DNA of 64,000 bases, taken from the NCBI GenBank assembly GCA_040394475.1, contig JBEBSD010000024.1:14498-78497 (forward strand), read 5' to 3'. The translations under genes were made by a program, and so were the position numbers. Shown here piece after piece: positions 44,301-53,186 of this stretch. The stretch is from JBEBSD01 sp040394475. GTDB lineage: Bacteria; Bacteroidota; Bacteroidia; Cytophagales; Spirosomataceae. A model generated the notes under the pieces. That model searched no databases. It was not told where the DNA came from and was given only the letters and a program-made list of their open reading frames with translations. Position 1 is the first letter of the stretch. Each line of letters opens with the position of its first letter.

Positions 44301-45941
44301 TTACTTCTTTAAAATAGTAAACTCTACTCGTCGGTTGGCCTGTTGCCCTTCGGGTGTATCGTTGGAGGCGACCGGGCGCGTTTTCCCGTACCCCTTACTG
44401 ACTACCCGTTCCGGACCAATCCCTTGTCCGATCAGGTACTGGCGTACGGCATCTGAACGGTCCTGCGAGAGTTTCAGGTTGGTAGCATCCGATCCGATAT
44501 TGTCCGTATGGCCCCCAAGCTCTACTTCCATTGTCGGATTTTCACGCAACGTCAGCACCATCTGGTCCAGTTCCTGGCGGGATTCCGGGCGTAATTCAGA
44601 TTTTGCCGTTTCAAAGAAGATGTTATTCAACCGGACAATCTGGCCGACTTCAATCGGTACGAGCTTCAGGGTTTTCCCGCCAATCTCCCGGAATGTCCGG
44701 GGTCGAGAGGCTGTCCCGGTCGAGTCCAGGCCCGCATCCGTCAGGTCGATACGCTCACTTTCTGCGATAAAATCGGGGGAAACCGGACGCATGGTATAGA
44801 CCTTCCCGTAGGGCAGCGTAAACTTATATTCTCCCGTGCCCGGATTGGTAGAGGCCGATCCTACTTCTTCCCCATCCGGGAACGATTGAAATACAATCGT
44901 TGCTTCCAATGGTTTTCCGGTTTTGGCATCCAGCACTTTTCCGGACAACATGATCACCGGGTCGGGCAGCGGGATGTTCCCTTCAGCAATTGTCTGTAAG
45001 GTATCGGTTTCCGGTTTTTGCTCCGTATCATCCCGTTTTACACGCAGTTCCAACCGGACGACATCTCCTTTCCCCATCGAATTCTTATGAAAGGACGTCC
45101 AGTAGGCATAATCCCCGGCCGCCGCTACTGTATAATAAGCATCAAATCCATCGGTGTTCACTGCAGGTCCCAGGTTAACCGGCTTGCTCCATCTTTTCCA
45201 GGACTTATCAATCCGTTTGCTATAATAAATATCATTGCTGCCCAGCCCGCCCGGACGATCGCTCGAAAAGTAAATCGTCACACCGTCTGCCGCCAGGAAG
45301 GGTGTTGTTTCCGTAAAGTCGTTCGTATTAATTTCCGGTCCCAGGTTCACGGGTTTCGACCAGGTCCCTTCCTTTTCTTTAAAGCTGACATACAGATCAT
45401 CGGCACGGCTTTTTTTCTTTTCGCTAAAAGAAAGGATCAGTACCTTTCCGTCATTAGAGAGGAACCCGCAATCGAATTCTCCCTTGCTCATTTTTTCATA
45501 TCCCGGGATATGAAGCTTCTGGGGAGGGGACCAGCCTCTCGCGTTTCGCTGGCTGATCGAAAAACCCCGGGTTTGGTACACCCCTTTTTCGAAGGATCCT
45601 TTCAGTAAGAGGGTATTTCCATCCGGTGTAATACTGTAAACCGCGTTATAAACCTCCTTGTTCAGGACTGCCGGCATCCTCCGGGCGGGCGTCCATTTAT
45701 TATTTTTCAACTCCGAAAACCAGATATCCTGGCTCCCCTTGGCGCCGTTTGTGTTTTGCGGGTGACTGATACGGGAAAAATAAAGCGTCTTTCCATCGGG
45801 AGCAATCACCGGACCGATTTCATTGTATTCGGAATTAATTTCTTTCCCTAAAAACTCGACCTCACCGGGCGACTGCGCGACCAGGATGTAACTTTTAAGG
45901 AAAACAATCAGCAACAGGGAAATTCGTAACAGAACAAACAT
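44301..45941 (-). CDS. OmpA-family protein with PD40 beta-propeller repeats
   Basis: A 546-residue envelope protein with a signal peptide ending about residue 23. Residues ~30-310 hold WD40-like PD40 repeats (IAPDGKTLYFSR, LAADGVTIYFSSDRPGG, ITPDGNTLLLKG). A carboxypeptidase-D-like beta domain follows (~330-410), and a C-terminal OmpA peptidoglycan-binding domain (~430-546; LGGHTDNIGSDATNLKLSQDRS, read as GGHTDN and KLSQDRS; NRRVEFTI). This domain order is common in Bacteroidota cell-surface organisation proteins, including T9SS-associated PorE-like proteins; the exact role here is unknown. The gene is 16 bp downstream of the LOG-family gene. Confidence 0.9.
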   Translation of the reverse strand: MFVLLRISLLLIVFLKSYILVAQSPGEVEFLGKEINSEYNEIGPVIAPDGKTLYFSRISHPQNTNGAKGSQDIWFSELKNNKWTPARRMPAVLNKEVYNAVYSITPDGNTLLLKGSFEKGVYQTRGFSISQRNARGWSPPQKLHIPGYEKMSKGEFDCGFLSNDGKVLILSFSEKKKSRADDLYVSFKEKEGTWSKPVNLGPEINTNDFTETTPFLAADGVTIYFSSDRPGGLGSNDIYYSKRIDKSWKRWSKPVNLGPAVNTDGFDAYYTVAAAGDYAYWTSFHKNSMGKGDVVRLELRVKRDDTEQKPETDTLQTIAEGNIPLPDPVIMLSGKVLDAKTGKPLEATIVFQSFPDGEEVGSASTNPGTGEYKFTLPYGKVYTMRPVSPDFIAESERIDLTDAGLDSTGTASRPRTFREIGGKTLKLVPIEVGQIVRLNNIFFETAKSELRPESRQELDQMVLTLRENPTMEVELGGHTDNIGSDATNLKLSQDRSDAVRQYLIGQGIGPERVVSKGYGKTRPVASNDTPEGQQANRRVEFTILKK

Positions 45942-45956
45942 GATAAATGGGTCAGT

Positions 45957-46565
45957 TTACCGTTTTTCAGCCGGAGTTTTCAGATACAACGAAGTATCCA
46001 GTTCCTTATTTTCCGGCCTGGCCGCTGCAAAGGCTTCCATTTTCTCCAGCAGCCCTTCCGGGGTCGTGTCAACCAGCAGCAGGCGATGGCTCTCCGGGCT
46101 CAGGAAACCTTCGTCACGCATTTTATCCAGATGCGCCAGCAAATGATCGTAGAAGCCGTTCACATTCAATATCCCTATCGGTCCGTGAAAGATTTGCAAT
46201 TGGCCCCAGGTCAGGATTTCAAATAATTCGTCCAGAGTACCATAACCTCCGGGCAAAGCAATCACACCATCCGACAAGGAGACCATTTTCGACTTCCGCT
46301 GGTGCATGGTTTCTACAAAATGCACTTCTGTCAGGGTTTTGTGCGCTACTTCCAGCTTGGCCAGAAAGTTCGGGATAATCCCGATCACCGTTCCGCCATG
46401 CTCCAGTCCGCCGTCCGCCACCCGGCCCATTAGCCCCATATTGCCTCCGCCATAAATAAGTTTTATCCCCTTTGCTGCCAGCAACCGGCCGGTTTCATAC
46501 GCGATTTCGGCATATACCGTGTGAAACCCCGTATTCGCTCCGCAATACACGACAATTGAGTTCAT
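45957..46565 (-). CDS. LOG-family nucleoside 5'-monophosphate phosphoribohydrolase
   Basis: A 202-residue Rossmann-like enzyme of the LOG/YvdD group. The catalytic and binding motif is ALPGGYGTLDELFE near residues 103-116 (the family PGGxGTxxE), with the partner Arg in MHQRKSKM near 90-97. LOG proteins cleave cytokinin-type or ordinary nucleoside monophosphates to base and ribose-5-phosphate; bacterial members were often mis-annotated as lysine decarboxylase. It is followed 16 bp later by the OmpA/PD40 gene and may share its transcript. Confidence 0.88.
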   Translation of the reverse strand: MNSIVVYCGANTGFHTVYAEIAYETGRLLAAKGIKLIYGGGNMGLMGRVADGGLEHGGTVIGIIPNFLAKLEVAHKTLTEVHFVETMHQRKSKMVSLSDGVIALPGGYGTLDELFEILTWGQLQIFHGPIGILNVNGFYDHLLAHLDKMRDEGFLSPESHRLLLVDTTPEGLLEKMEAFAAARPENKELDTSLYLKTPAEKR

Positions 46566-46673
46566 TAGTTGGATATCGTTATAATTAGGGTCGGCAAATT
46601 AACCAATTGCAACCAGCTTTTCGCTGTCTGTCCCACAACCTGCGACTTTTCCTGTACTGCGCTGCTCCCCGGT

Positions 46674-46708
46674 AAAAAAAAGAGTACATTTTCATGTACC
46701 CTTTTTTT
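46674..46708. terminator. Bidirectional terminator downstream of the AraC-type gene
   Basis: A 6-bp core stem GTACAT/ATGTAC with a 4-nt loop, flanked by an A run on the left and a T run on the right that can also pair. On the minus strand it follows the AraC-family stop by 20 bp. Confidence 0.75.
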
Positions 46709-46728
46709 AGTAACCGGCAATCGGAACA

Positions 46729-47658
46729 TTACACGTTCATCAGCGACTCTCTGCGACGCATTTTACCGGCAGGTATACCGAACATCATTTTAAAACGACG
46801 GCAGAAATAGGCAGTGTCCTTATAGCCCACATCGGCTCCGATCGCCCGGATGCTTTTTTTGGAGGTACGCAGTAAATCAACCGCTTTTTCCATCCGCTGG
46901 TATTCAATATAATCCTGCGGGTTGATCTGGGTAAGCATTTTGAAATACTGTCCGACATAATCCTCCGACACATTGGCCACATTGGCCAGCACCTTGTTGG
47001 ACAGGTCTCCGCCCAGGTTATCTTTGATGTAAGCAAAGATATCGATGAGCCTCGGATCTTTAAAATAGGTACTGTTGGTAACCAGCTGCTCTACGAACAA
47101 TTTATTCTTGAGAATATAGCGGATCACTTCAATAACGACTTCCTCTGTCTTGATTTTGATAATCCTCCCTTTTCCGGCAACGTCCGTCATATCCTCCGAC
47201 AAGATCTGATTGATCGTGGCGGCGATTCCTTCATCCTTTTTAATAACGAAGGGCGGGATATCCAGCGAGGTGAAAAAGTTGACCGTATCGAATACTTTGG
47301 CTTCAAATGAAATCAAGCCAAACGAATTGGGAAGTTTCCCGATCTGCTCCGGGTCATGGCTCGCCTGGAAATAGGCATCCCGGTTTGTCATAAACTCCTC
47401 GTTGGATACCGGTTTGGCCAGGGCGCCGTTGCCATACGTAACCGTGGCGTGCTTTCCACCCGGAATAAATAACATATCCCCTTTCTCGATCTTGACAACC
47501 TCTTCTCCCCCGTATGAAACCTCTCCGTCAAATAAAATGGTAAGGGAATTCTGGACGTCATAAAAATTCTTGATGGTAATGGGCTGCAGGATCTGAATAT
47601 TACGCGCCCGGACAAACTTTACCCCCAGGGATTCAATTATTTTATTGTAATCTTCCAT
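46729..47658 (-). CDS. AraC-family transcriptional regulator
   Basis: A 309-residue regulator. The N-terminal half contains a cupin-like strand set (FYDVQNSLTILFDGEVSYGG, seen as LTILFDGEVSYGG; GDMLFIPGGKHATVTYG), suggesting small-molecule or redox sensing. The C-terminal ~105 residues carry two helix-turn-helix units (VANVSEDYVGQYFKMLTQINPQDYI, seen as VSEDYVGQYFK; IGADVGYKDTAYFCRRFKMMFG, seen as GYKDTAYFCRRFK). It lies 179 bp upstream-facing from the acyl-CoA dehydrogenase end and is transcribed alone. Its upstream region carries a perfect 18-bp tandem repeat, a candidate operator. Confidence 0.92.
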   Translation of the reverse strand: MEDYNKIIESLGVKFVRARNIQILQPITIKNFYDVQNSLTILFDGEVSYGGEEVVKIEKGDMLFIPGGKHATVTYGNGALAKPVSNEEFMTNRDAYFQASHDPEQIGKLPNSFGLISFEAKVFDTVNFFTSLDIPPFVIKKDEGIAATINQILSEDMTDVAGKGRIIKIKTEEVVIEVIRYILKNKLFVEQLVTNSTYFKDPRLIDIFAYIKDNLGGDLSNKVLANVANVSEDYVGQYFKMLTQINPQDYIEYQRMEKAVDLLRTSKKSIRAIGADVGYKDTAYFCRRFKMMFGIPAGKMRRRESLMNV

Positions 47659-47707
47659 AATAAAAGTCTATATGTTTGGGTGACATGATGGCTTCATGAG
47701 TTGAAAT

Positions 47708-47743
47708 TTGTACAAAACTAATAAATTGTACAAAACTAATAAA
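47708..47743 (-). promoter_or_regulatory. Perfect 18-bp tandem direct repeat upstream of the AraC-type gene
   Basis: TTGTACAAAACTAATAAA occurs twice with no spacer (47708-47725 and 47726-47743). Each copy holds the palindrome TTGTACAA, and on the minus strand each reads TTTATTAGTTTTGTACAA, which contains TAGTTTTG, a match to the TAnnTTTG -7 box. The repeat ends 50 bp before the AraC-type ATG at 47658. Confidence 0.7.
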
Positions 47744-47837
47744 ACAATCGTTTTGAAAAAAAATATCTATTTTCAAATTCATCCCCCCAACCCCTCTGAT
47801 TTCGCCTGTCCATTTCATTGAAAATTACAACTTATTC

Positions 47838-49004
47838 TCATTTTAATAAAGACCTAACAATCACCAGCTTCTGAATTTCAGAGGTCCCTTCATAAATCTG
47901 TGTTATTTTAGCATCCCGCATCATTCGCTCAACATGGTATTCTTTTACGTAACCATACCCCCCATGAACCTGTACAGCTTCAGTTGTCACCCACATCGCG
48001 ACTTCGGAGGCATAGAGCTTTGCCATCGCGGCTTCCTTGATAAAATCCAATCCGAGGTCTTTTAATACCGCTGCCTTATAAACTAACAGGCGAGCCGCCT
48101 CGATACGAGTCGCCATGTCCGCCAGCTTAAACTGGATAGCCTGATGTTCCATAATAGGTTTGCCGAACGACTTCCGCTGCTGTGCGTACTCCAGCGCTCT
48201 TTCAAAGGCTCCCGACGCAATGCCCAATGCCTGAGCCGCAATCCCTATCCGTCCGCCGTTGAGTGTGTTCATGGCAAATTTAAAGCCGCTTCCATCGGCG
48301 CCGATACGATTGGCCTTGGGGACTTTTACATCCGTAAACATCAGTGAATGCGTATCGGAGGCACGAATACCCATTTTGTCCTCCTTCCGTCCTACTTCAA
48401 AACCCGGCGCCCCTTTTTCCACGATGAGGCAGTTGATCCCGTGGTGGCGTTTCTCCGGGTGTGTCTGCGCCATTACCAGGCAAACAGCAGCTGTCCCGCC
48501 GTTGGTAATCCAGTTTTTGGTACCATTCAGCAGGTAATAATCCCCCATATCCGTTGCAGTAGTTTGCTGAAAAGTGGCATCAGAACCCGCTTCGGGCTCC
48601 GATAGGCAGAAAGCGCCGAGAAGCTGACCGGTGGCAAGAGGCTTCAGGAACCTGACTTTCTGGTCTTCTGTTCCGAATTTCTCCAACCCCCAGCATACCA
48701 GCGAATTATTGACCGACATGATCACTGCCGCTGAAGCATCGACCTTGGCTATTTCTTCCATCGCCAATACGTAGGAAACCGTATCCATCCCGCTTCCGCC
48801 ATACTCCGGGGATATCATCATCCCCAGAAATCCTGCTTCCCCCATCTGTCGCAGCAGGTCCGTGTCAAATTGCTGCTTTTCATCCCGCTCGATCACTCCG
48901 GGAAACAGTTGGGTCCGGGCAAAATCCCGGGCGGCCTCTCTTACGGCCAATTGTTCTTCGCTTAATTGAAAACTCAATCCATTGATATTAGTTGAAATGC
49001 TCAT
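47838..49004 (-). CDS. Acyl-CoA dehydrogenase (short/medium-chain type)
   Basis: A 388-residue flavoprotein that makes the trans-2-enoyl-CoA in beta-oxidation or branched-chain amino-acid breakdown, passing electrons to ETF. The order is typical: N-terminal helical domain, FAD-contact AFCLSEPEAGSDA (about residues 128-140), beta domain with YLLNGTKNWITNGG, C-terminal helical domain. The catalytic Glu is in IYEGTSEIQ near residue 370. It is of the short-chain/butyryl type by length. No other fatty-acid gene is adjacent. Confidence 0.93.
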   Translation of the reverse strand: MSISTNINGLSFQLSEEQLAVREAARDFARTQLFPGVIERDEKQQFDTDLLRQMGEAGFLGMMISPEYGGSGMDTVSYVLAMEEIAKVDASAAVIMSVNNSLVCWGLEKFGTEDQKVRFLKPLATGQLLGAFCLSEPEAGSDATFQQTTATDMGDYYLLNGTKNWITNGGTAAVCLVMAQTHPEKRHHGINCLIVEKGAPGFEVGRKEDKMGIRASDTHSLMFTDVKVPKANRIGADGSGFKFAMNTLNGGRIGIAAQALGIASGAFERALEYAQQRKSFGKPIMEHQAIQFKLADMATRIEAARLLVYKAAVLKDLGLDFIKEAAMAKLYASEVAMWVTTEAVQVHGGYGYVKEYHVERMMRDAKITQIYEGTSEIQKLVIVRSLLK

Positions 49005-49362
49005 AGAAAGACTATTTTCGGGTAGCTGACAAATGCAAATTTAACTGCTTTTAAAACCGTATGCAAGCATACCTTTTACGCCCCCCTTTTTTAACCGCGG
49101 ACAGGGGGGGTTATCCCTACCCTTCCGATCCGCATATCTTTCAAAAATACTACTTCCGGCCGGATACCGCTGCCTCCCGGCTACACACTATTGCCAATCT
49201 CAGGACGGCTTCCTGTCTGAAAGCCTTAAATTAGAACGGAACAACTATATTTGCTCCCGGATTGGGAAAAGCAGCTAATTTCTTCAATCACTTTAACGCT
49301 ATCCGGCAACTAATCCCGCACATCGGTGGAAAGCAAGACCGGTCTGACCAGAATACGAAACA
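49005..49362. other. Divergent intergenic region with a poly-C/poly-G hairpin and a -7 box
   Basis: This 358-bp spacer lies between the acyl-CoA dehydrogenase and the first membrane glycosyltransferase. CCCCCCT (49081-49087) can pair with AGGGGGG (49103-49109) around a T6 and CCGCGG loop. TATATTTG at 49246-49253 fits the TAnnTTTG -7 box and would give a leader of about 105 nt for the glycosyltransferase operon. I see no gene. Confidence 0.5.
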
Positions 49363-50634
49363 ATGCCGATACTTACCGTATTTTATATCAAATTACTGCT
49401 CAGCACCTTGCTGACCTGTGCTATTTTTTGGACCATCTGGAAATCGGAACTTTTCGAAAAATGGCAGCAGCAATCCGATAACGTCGTATGGGGGATAGGA
49501 TTCCTCCTGTTCCGGCTGCTGCCCTGGATCGGAATCTTCCTGGTGCTGGACTTCGAACCGCGCGGCGACATTCCGTTTTTCTTTTATAAAGCCGAGCATG
49601 CGGTAGCCGGCGGGTTCGTGTACCGCGATTTCTGGTCGTATCACGCCCCGGCCTATGCTTACCTGATCAGTTGGCCGCTCCTGTTGTGGTACAATGCCCG
49701 GGCCATTGTTTTATTAATGGTACTGATGGAGTCCCTTATTCTCTGGTTCACCTATAAAGCCTACAAGCCTTTACGGAAAAACGCCTTACAGCTGACCTAT
49801 ATCTACTGGCTGTTACCGGCATCATTTATGTATATCCTGGTTGACGGGCAGGAGGAAATATGGTTTTGGGGGATCGGACTCCTCATGTGGCTGCATGCCC
49901 GCAAACACCCGGACCACTATGAGACAGGGCTGGGGATCTGGTTTGCAGTAGCGATGCTCACCCTGAAAGCCACCTTTATCCTTTTCCTGCCGCCATTGCT
50001 GCTGATTGTGAAGCGTCCGCTGAGACTCCTGGGGGTGATGACCGCAATCGGGGTGCCGGTGCTGGTTTTCCTGTATAGTATGATCGGGGACAAGTTTCTG
50101 ATGCCTATCCAGCACACATCGCAGCTGATGACCCCCAATCTCTTTTCGGTAACCCGCCCTCTCATCGAAGCTTTCGTACCGATCACTTCCGGAAATTCTA
50201 CAATTCTGAACTGGATCGGGCTGTTTTTCACGGCGCTGGTTCCGTCGGTCGCTGCCTGGAAAAGCCGGCAACGCCCGGTGCACGAAACCTTACCGGGCTT
50301 GTTCATCCTCTCGTTTTGCTGTATGATGATCTTCCAGGCAAGCGCGCCCGGGGCTTATGTGATCGCCTTCCTGGTAACCGTTGTGTTTCATCTGATCGAT
50401 CCCGATCGCTGGCAAGACCTGGCCATGCTGTTGCTGCTGGCCTGGCTAACGGTCGTACAGCCGTTTGTGAACGTTTACATCGGGCAACCTGACTATGTGC
50501 GTTTCGATATGTTTGCCCAACCTGAACACCTGCTCGACCTGACCCTGCAGCTGCTCAATGTCTTTTGTTTCTTCTGGATACTGGTACGCTCCTGGCAGCA
50601 GGTGACACGTTCCGAAACCCGTTTGCCCGCATGA
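49363..50634 (+). CDS. Polytopic membrane glycosyltransferase-like protein, paralogue 1
   Basis: A 423-residue protein with about ten membrane segments. After the second helix comes DFEPRGDIPFFF and then FVYRDFWSYHAPAYAYL; the Y-R-D-F-W-x-x-x-x-P motif is shared with the next gene and recalls the loop of GT-C enzymes such as GT87/DUF2029 mannosyltransferases. The residues and layout fit a polyprenyl-phosphate-sugar-dependent transferase, but no family can be named with confidence. It overlaps the next gene at ATGA (50631-50634), so the two are translationally coupled paralogues. Confidence 0.68.
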   Translation: MPILTVFYIKLLLSTLLTCAIFWTIWKSELFEKWQQQSDNVVWGIGFLLFRLLPWIGIFLVLDFEPRGDIPFFFYKAEHAVAGGFVYRDFWSYHAPAYAYLISWPLLLWYNARAIVLLMVLMESLILWFTYKAYKPLRKNALQLTYIYWLLPASFMYILVDGQEEIWFWGIGLLMWLHARKHPDHYETGLGIWFAVAMLTLKATFILFLPPLLLIVKRPLRLLGVMTAIGVPVLVFLYSMIGDKFLMPIQHTSQLMTPNLFSVTRPLIEAFVPITSGNSTILNWIGLFFTALVPSVAAWKSRQRPVHETLPGLFILSFCCMMIFQASAPGAYVIAFLVTVVFHLIDPDRWQDLAMLLLLAWLTVVQPFVNVYIGQPDYVRFDMFAQPEHLLDLTLQLLNVFCFFWILVRSWQQVTRSETRLPA

Positions 50635-51875
50635 ACATCGTCATCGCCAAATCAGGGATTTGCGGATTGCTCTTGCTGGCAATGCTGGTGGTTTTGTACC
50701 GGAAACAGGCGATTCAAAGCTGGCTGAAGCTACAGCCGGCGTATGGCGTTCTGCTGGTTTTCTGGCTCCTTTTCCGGCTAGTACCCTTTCTGATCCTGTT
50801 CATATTGCTGGATTTTTCCCCTACTTCCGACGTAAACGGCTTTTGGGACATGGCCAGTAAAGCAGCCGAAGGGCAGGTGGTGTACCGTGATTTCTGGTCG
50901 CCTTATTCGCCGGTGTTTTCTTATTTTCTCGGCCTCTGGACCTTTTTCTGGTATCACCCCAAGGTCATTGTGCTGGCAATGCTGGTGATGGACGGCCTGG
51001 CCGTTGTCCTTTCTTACCGGTTTTACCTGAACAAGCAGCCCGACATCCTGTTTCATCTGCTGTTGTATTTCCTCCTGCCCGGCTCGCTGATACTCTGCGT
51101 AACCGGTGCACAGGAAGATGTGTGGATCTGGCTTTTCATCGTCGCGGCCCTGCTGCTGCGGCGCAAGAGCGTGGTCGCTTATTCCCTCGCGCTGGCTTTC
51201 GGCGTGCTGATCACCAAAGCTGTTTTTGTACTCTTCCTGCTTCCGCTGTTCCTGCTGGAAAGAGAAAAGTTCCGGTTTTCATGGCCTTTGGCCCTGGTAG
51301 GGGGCCTCACCCTGCTGCTGCTGCTGACGACGGTCGGAACCGCTTTTCTGCAACCCGTGGGAGAAGCCGATACGCTCAGGGCGCCCAACCTGCTTTCCGT
51401 GATCAATCCCTGGACATTCGACACCATCCGGGTAGGTGCGAAATTCTGGAACTGGTCCGGACTACTCCTTACCACCGCTGTGGGGGGCATTGCGGCATGG
51501 CGCTGGCGGCATGCGGAAACTACCGATGGCATTTCCAGGGTTTTCATTGCCCTGTTTGCGACCTTGATGATCACGCTTCAGAGCGCCTACAGCAATTACA
51601 TCTTTATTTTCCTGCTCCCCTTTGTGTGTGCAGTGATGCCGTGGAACCAGCCCCGCATGCTCATTTTCCTCTTCGTCTATAACGTCGTATGCGTGCTCCA
51701 CCCCTCCTATTGGTGGCGGCTGGGCATGCCTAAATACCACAGCCCCACTGCCATTTGGGCAAGCTCTCAATCGCTGACAGACTATGTTCTGCAAGTTTCT
51801 ATCGTGGTCATGACCCTCTGGCTAATCTGGTACAGCGCTTTCAAACCTCAACTGAATCCAATCCGAAAGCCCTGA
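50631..51875 (+). CDS. Polytopic membrane glycosyltransferase-like protein, paralogue 2
   Basis: A 414-residue protein with about ten membrane segments. I chose the ATG at 50631, which overlaps the previous stop as ATGA, over an upstream in-frame start at 50565. The luminal-loop motif VVYRDFWSPYSPVFSYFLGLW (key part YRDFWSPYSP) aligns with YRDFWSYHAP of the preceding protein, and the two share a helix-by-helix layout, so they arose by tandem duplication. Their products may act as a pair or use different acceptors. An intrinsic terminator overlaps the end of this gene. Confidence 0.68.
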   Translation: MNIVIAKSGICGLLLLAMLVVLYRKQAIQSWLKLQPAYGVLLVFWLLFRLVPFLILFILLDFSPTSDVNGFWDMASKAAEGQVVYRDFWSPYSPVFSYFLGLWTFFWYHPKVIVLAMLVMDGLAVVLSYRFYLNKQPDILFHLLLYFLLPGSLILCVTGAQEDVWIWLFIVAALLLRRKSVVAYSLALAFGVLITKAVFVLFLLPLFLLEREKFRFSWPLALVGGLTLLLLLTTVGTAFLQPVGEADTLRAPNLLSVINPWTFDTIRVGAKFWNWSGLLLTTAVGGIAAWRWRHAETTDGISRVFIALFATLMITLQSAYSNYIFIFLLPFVCAVMPWNQPRMLIFLFVYNVVCVLHPSYWWRLGMPKYHSPTAIWASSQSLTDYVLQVSIVVMTLWLIWYSAFKPQLNPIRKP

Positions 51876-51902
51876 ATTCTGTTGGGAATTCTAAGGGTTT
51901 TT
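51870..51902 (+). terminator. Intrinsic terminator overlapping the end of paralogue 2
   Basis: The stem CCCT-GAATTC pairs with GAATTC-(TA)-AGGG around a 6-nt loop and is followed by TTTTT. It begins before the TGA stop at 51873-51875. Confidence 0.6.
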
Positions 51903-51976
51903 GGTTTATTTGCACTCTCTTTCAAAGTTCTTTCAATTTTGCCGGGAATATCCATAAAATAACTAAAATACAATTT

Positions 51977-53047
51977 ATGAACATAGCACTTGTAACCGGG
52001 TCAGCGGGTTTAATCGGAAGTGAGTCCGTCGCTTTTCTTGCCGATAAATTTGACCTGGTGATTGGGATTGATAATAATTTACGTCAATATTTTTTCGGAA
52101 CGGACGGCAACACCGAATGGAACCGTAACCGTATACAGGAAGCCTACCCGAATTACAAACATTATGCTGCCGATATCCGGGAAGTCGGTCAGCTGGAACC
52201 GATATTTAAAGAATACGGGACCGATATTAAATTCGTCGTCCATACGGCCGCGCAACCCAGCCATGACTGGGCAGCCAAAGAGCCGTTCACTGATTTTAGC
52301 GTGAATGCAACCGGCACCCTTAACATGCTGGAAATGACGCGGCTGCACGCGCCCGAAGCCGTCTTTATCTTTACCTCTACCAATAAAGTATACGGCGACA
52401 ACCCGAATTACCTTCCCCTGGTAGAACTGGAAACCCGCTGGGAAATCGACCAGAATCACCCGTATTTCGAAAATGGCATCGACGAGCATCACAGCCTTGA
52501 CCACACCAAGCATTCCATTTTCGGCGCCTCCAAGGTTGCCGCAGATATAATGGTGCAGGAATACGGTCGGTATTTCGGAATGAAAACGGGTATTTTCAGG
52601 GGTGGCTGCCTGACCGGGCCCAATCATTCGGGCGCACAGCTGCACGGCTTTCTGGCGTACCTGATGAAATGCGCGATTACCGGCAATCATTATACCATTT
52701 TCGGTTATAAAGGCAAGCAGGTGCGGGACAATATCCACAGCCATGATCTTGTCAACATGTTCTGGCATTTCTATCAGGATCCCCGTCCCGGAGAAGTCTA
52801 CAATGCCGGGGGCGGGCGCTTTGCCAACTGCTCCATGCTGGAGGCAATCGCCCTGTGCGAACAGCTTACAGGCAATAAAATGAATTATTCTTATTCGGAA
52901 ACCAACCGTATCGGCGACCATATCTGGTATGTAAGCGATCTAACCAAGTTCAAAACCCATTACCCGGGCTGGAACTGGGAATTCGGCTTGGAAGAAACCC
53001 TGACTCAGATTCACGACGGAATTGCCGCGCGCCTGAGCGTTTCCTGA
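51977..53047 (+). CDS. NAD-dependent sugar epimerase, CDP-paratose 2-epimerase-like
   Basis: A 356-residue extended short-chain dehydrogenase. I chose the ATG at 51977 because the NAD motif VTGSAGLIGS follows at once; a long upstream in-frame extension into the previous gene is not plausible. The active site is expected at Ser/Thr of FTSTNKVYGDNP (about residues 135-146) and the Y-x-x-x-K-like position after HSIFGASKVAAD. NNLRQYFFG, HTAAQPSHDWA and the C-terminal RIGDHIWYVSDL are typical of the CDP-tyvelose/paratose 2-epimerase group. It would supply a dideoxyhexose or related nucleotide sugar for the adjacent transferases. Confidence 0.85.
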   Translation: MNIALVTGSAGLIGSESVAFLADKFDLVIGIDNNLRQYFFGTDGNTEWNRNRIQEAYPNYKHYAADIREVGQLEPIFKEYGTDIKFVVHTAAQPSHDWAAKEPFTDFSVNATGTLNMLEMTRLHAPEAVFIFTSTNKVYGDNPNYLPLVELETRWEIDQNHPYFENGIDEHHSLDHTKHSIFGASKVAADIMVQEYGRYFGMKTGIFRGGCLTGPNHSGAQLHGFLAYLMKCAITGNHYTIFGYKGKQVRDNIHSHDLVNMFWHFYQDPRPGEVYNAGGGRFANCSMLEAIALCEQLTGNKMNYSYSETNRIGDHIWYVSDLTKFKTHYPGWNWEFGLEETLTQIHDGIAARLSVS

Positions 53048-53186
53048 TCGCTTTGTGTATATGCTGCCAGCGTGCTGGTGCGACAGGGGAACCGTTCTTG
53101 GATTTCAAGCGATGGTGTTCCTCCATTCGGTATTATCTTAACGCGCCTCCGGCATTATCAGAAACTCCCTGCAACAGTTCACCGTC

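Noticed and set aside
51755..51976. 74-residue N-terminal extension of the sugar epimerase
   Set aside because: It would overlap the preceding gene and terminator, and the NAD-binding fold begins directly at the ATG at 51977.
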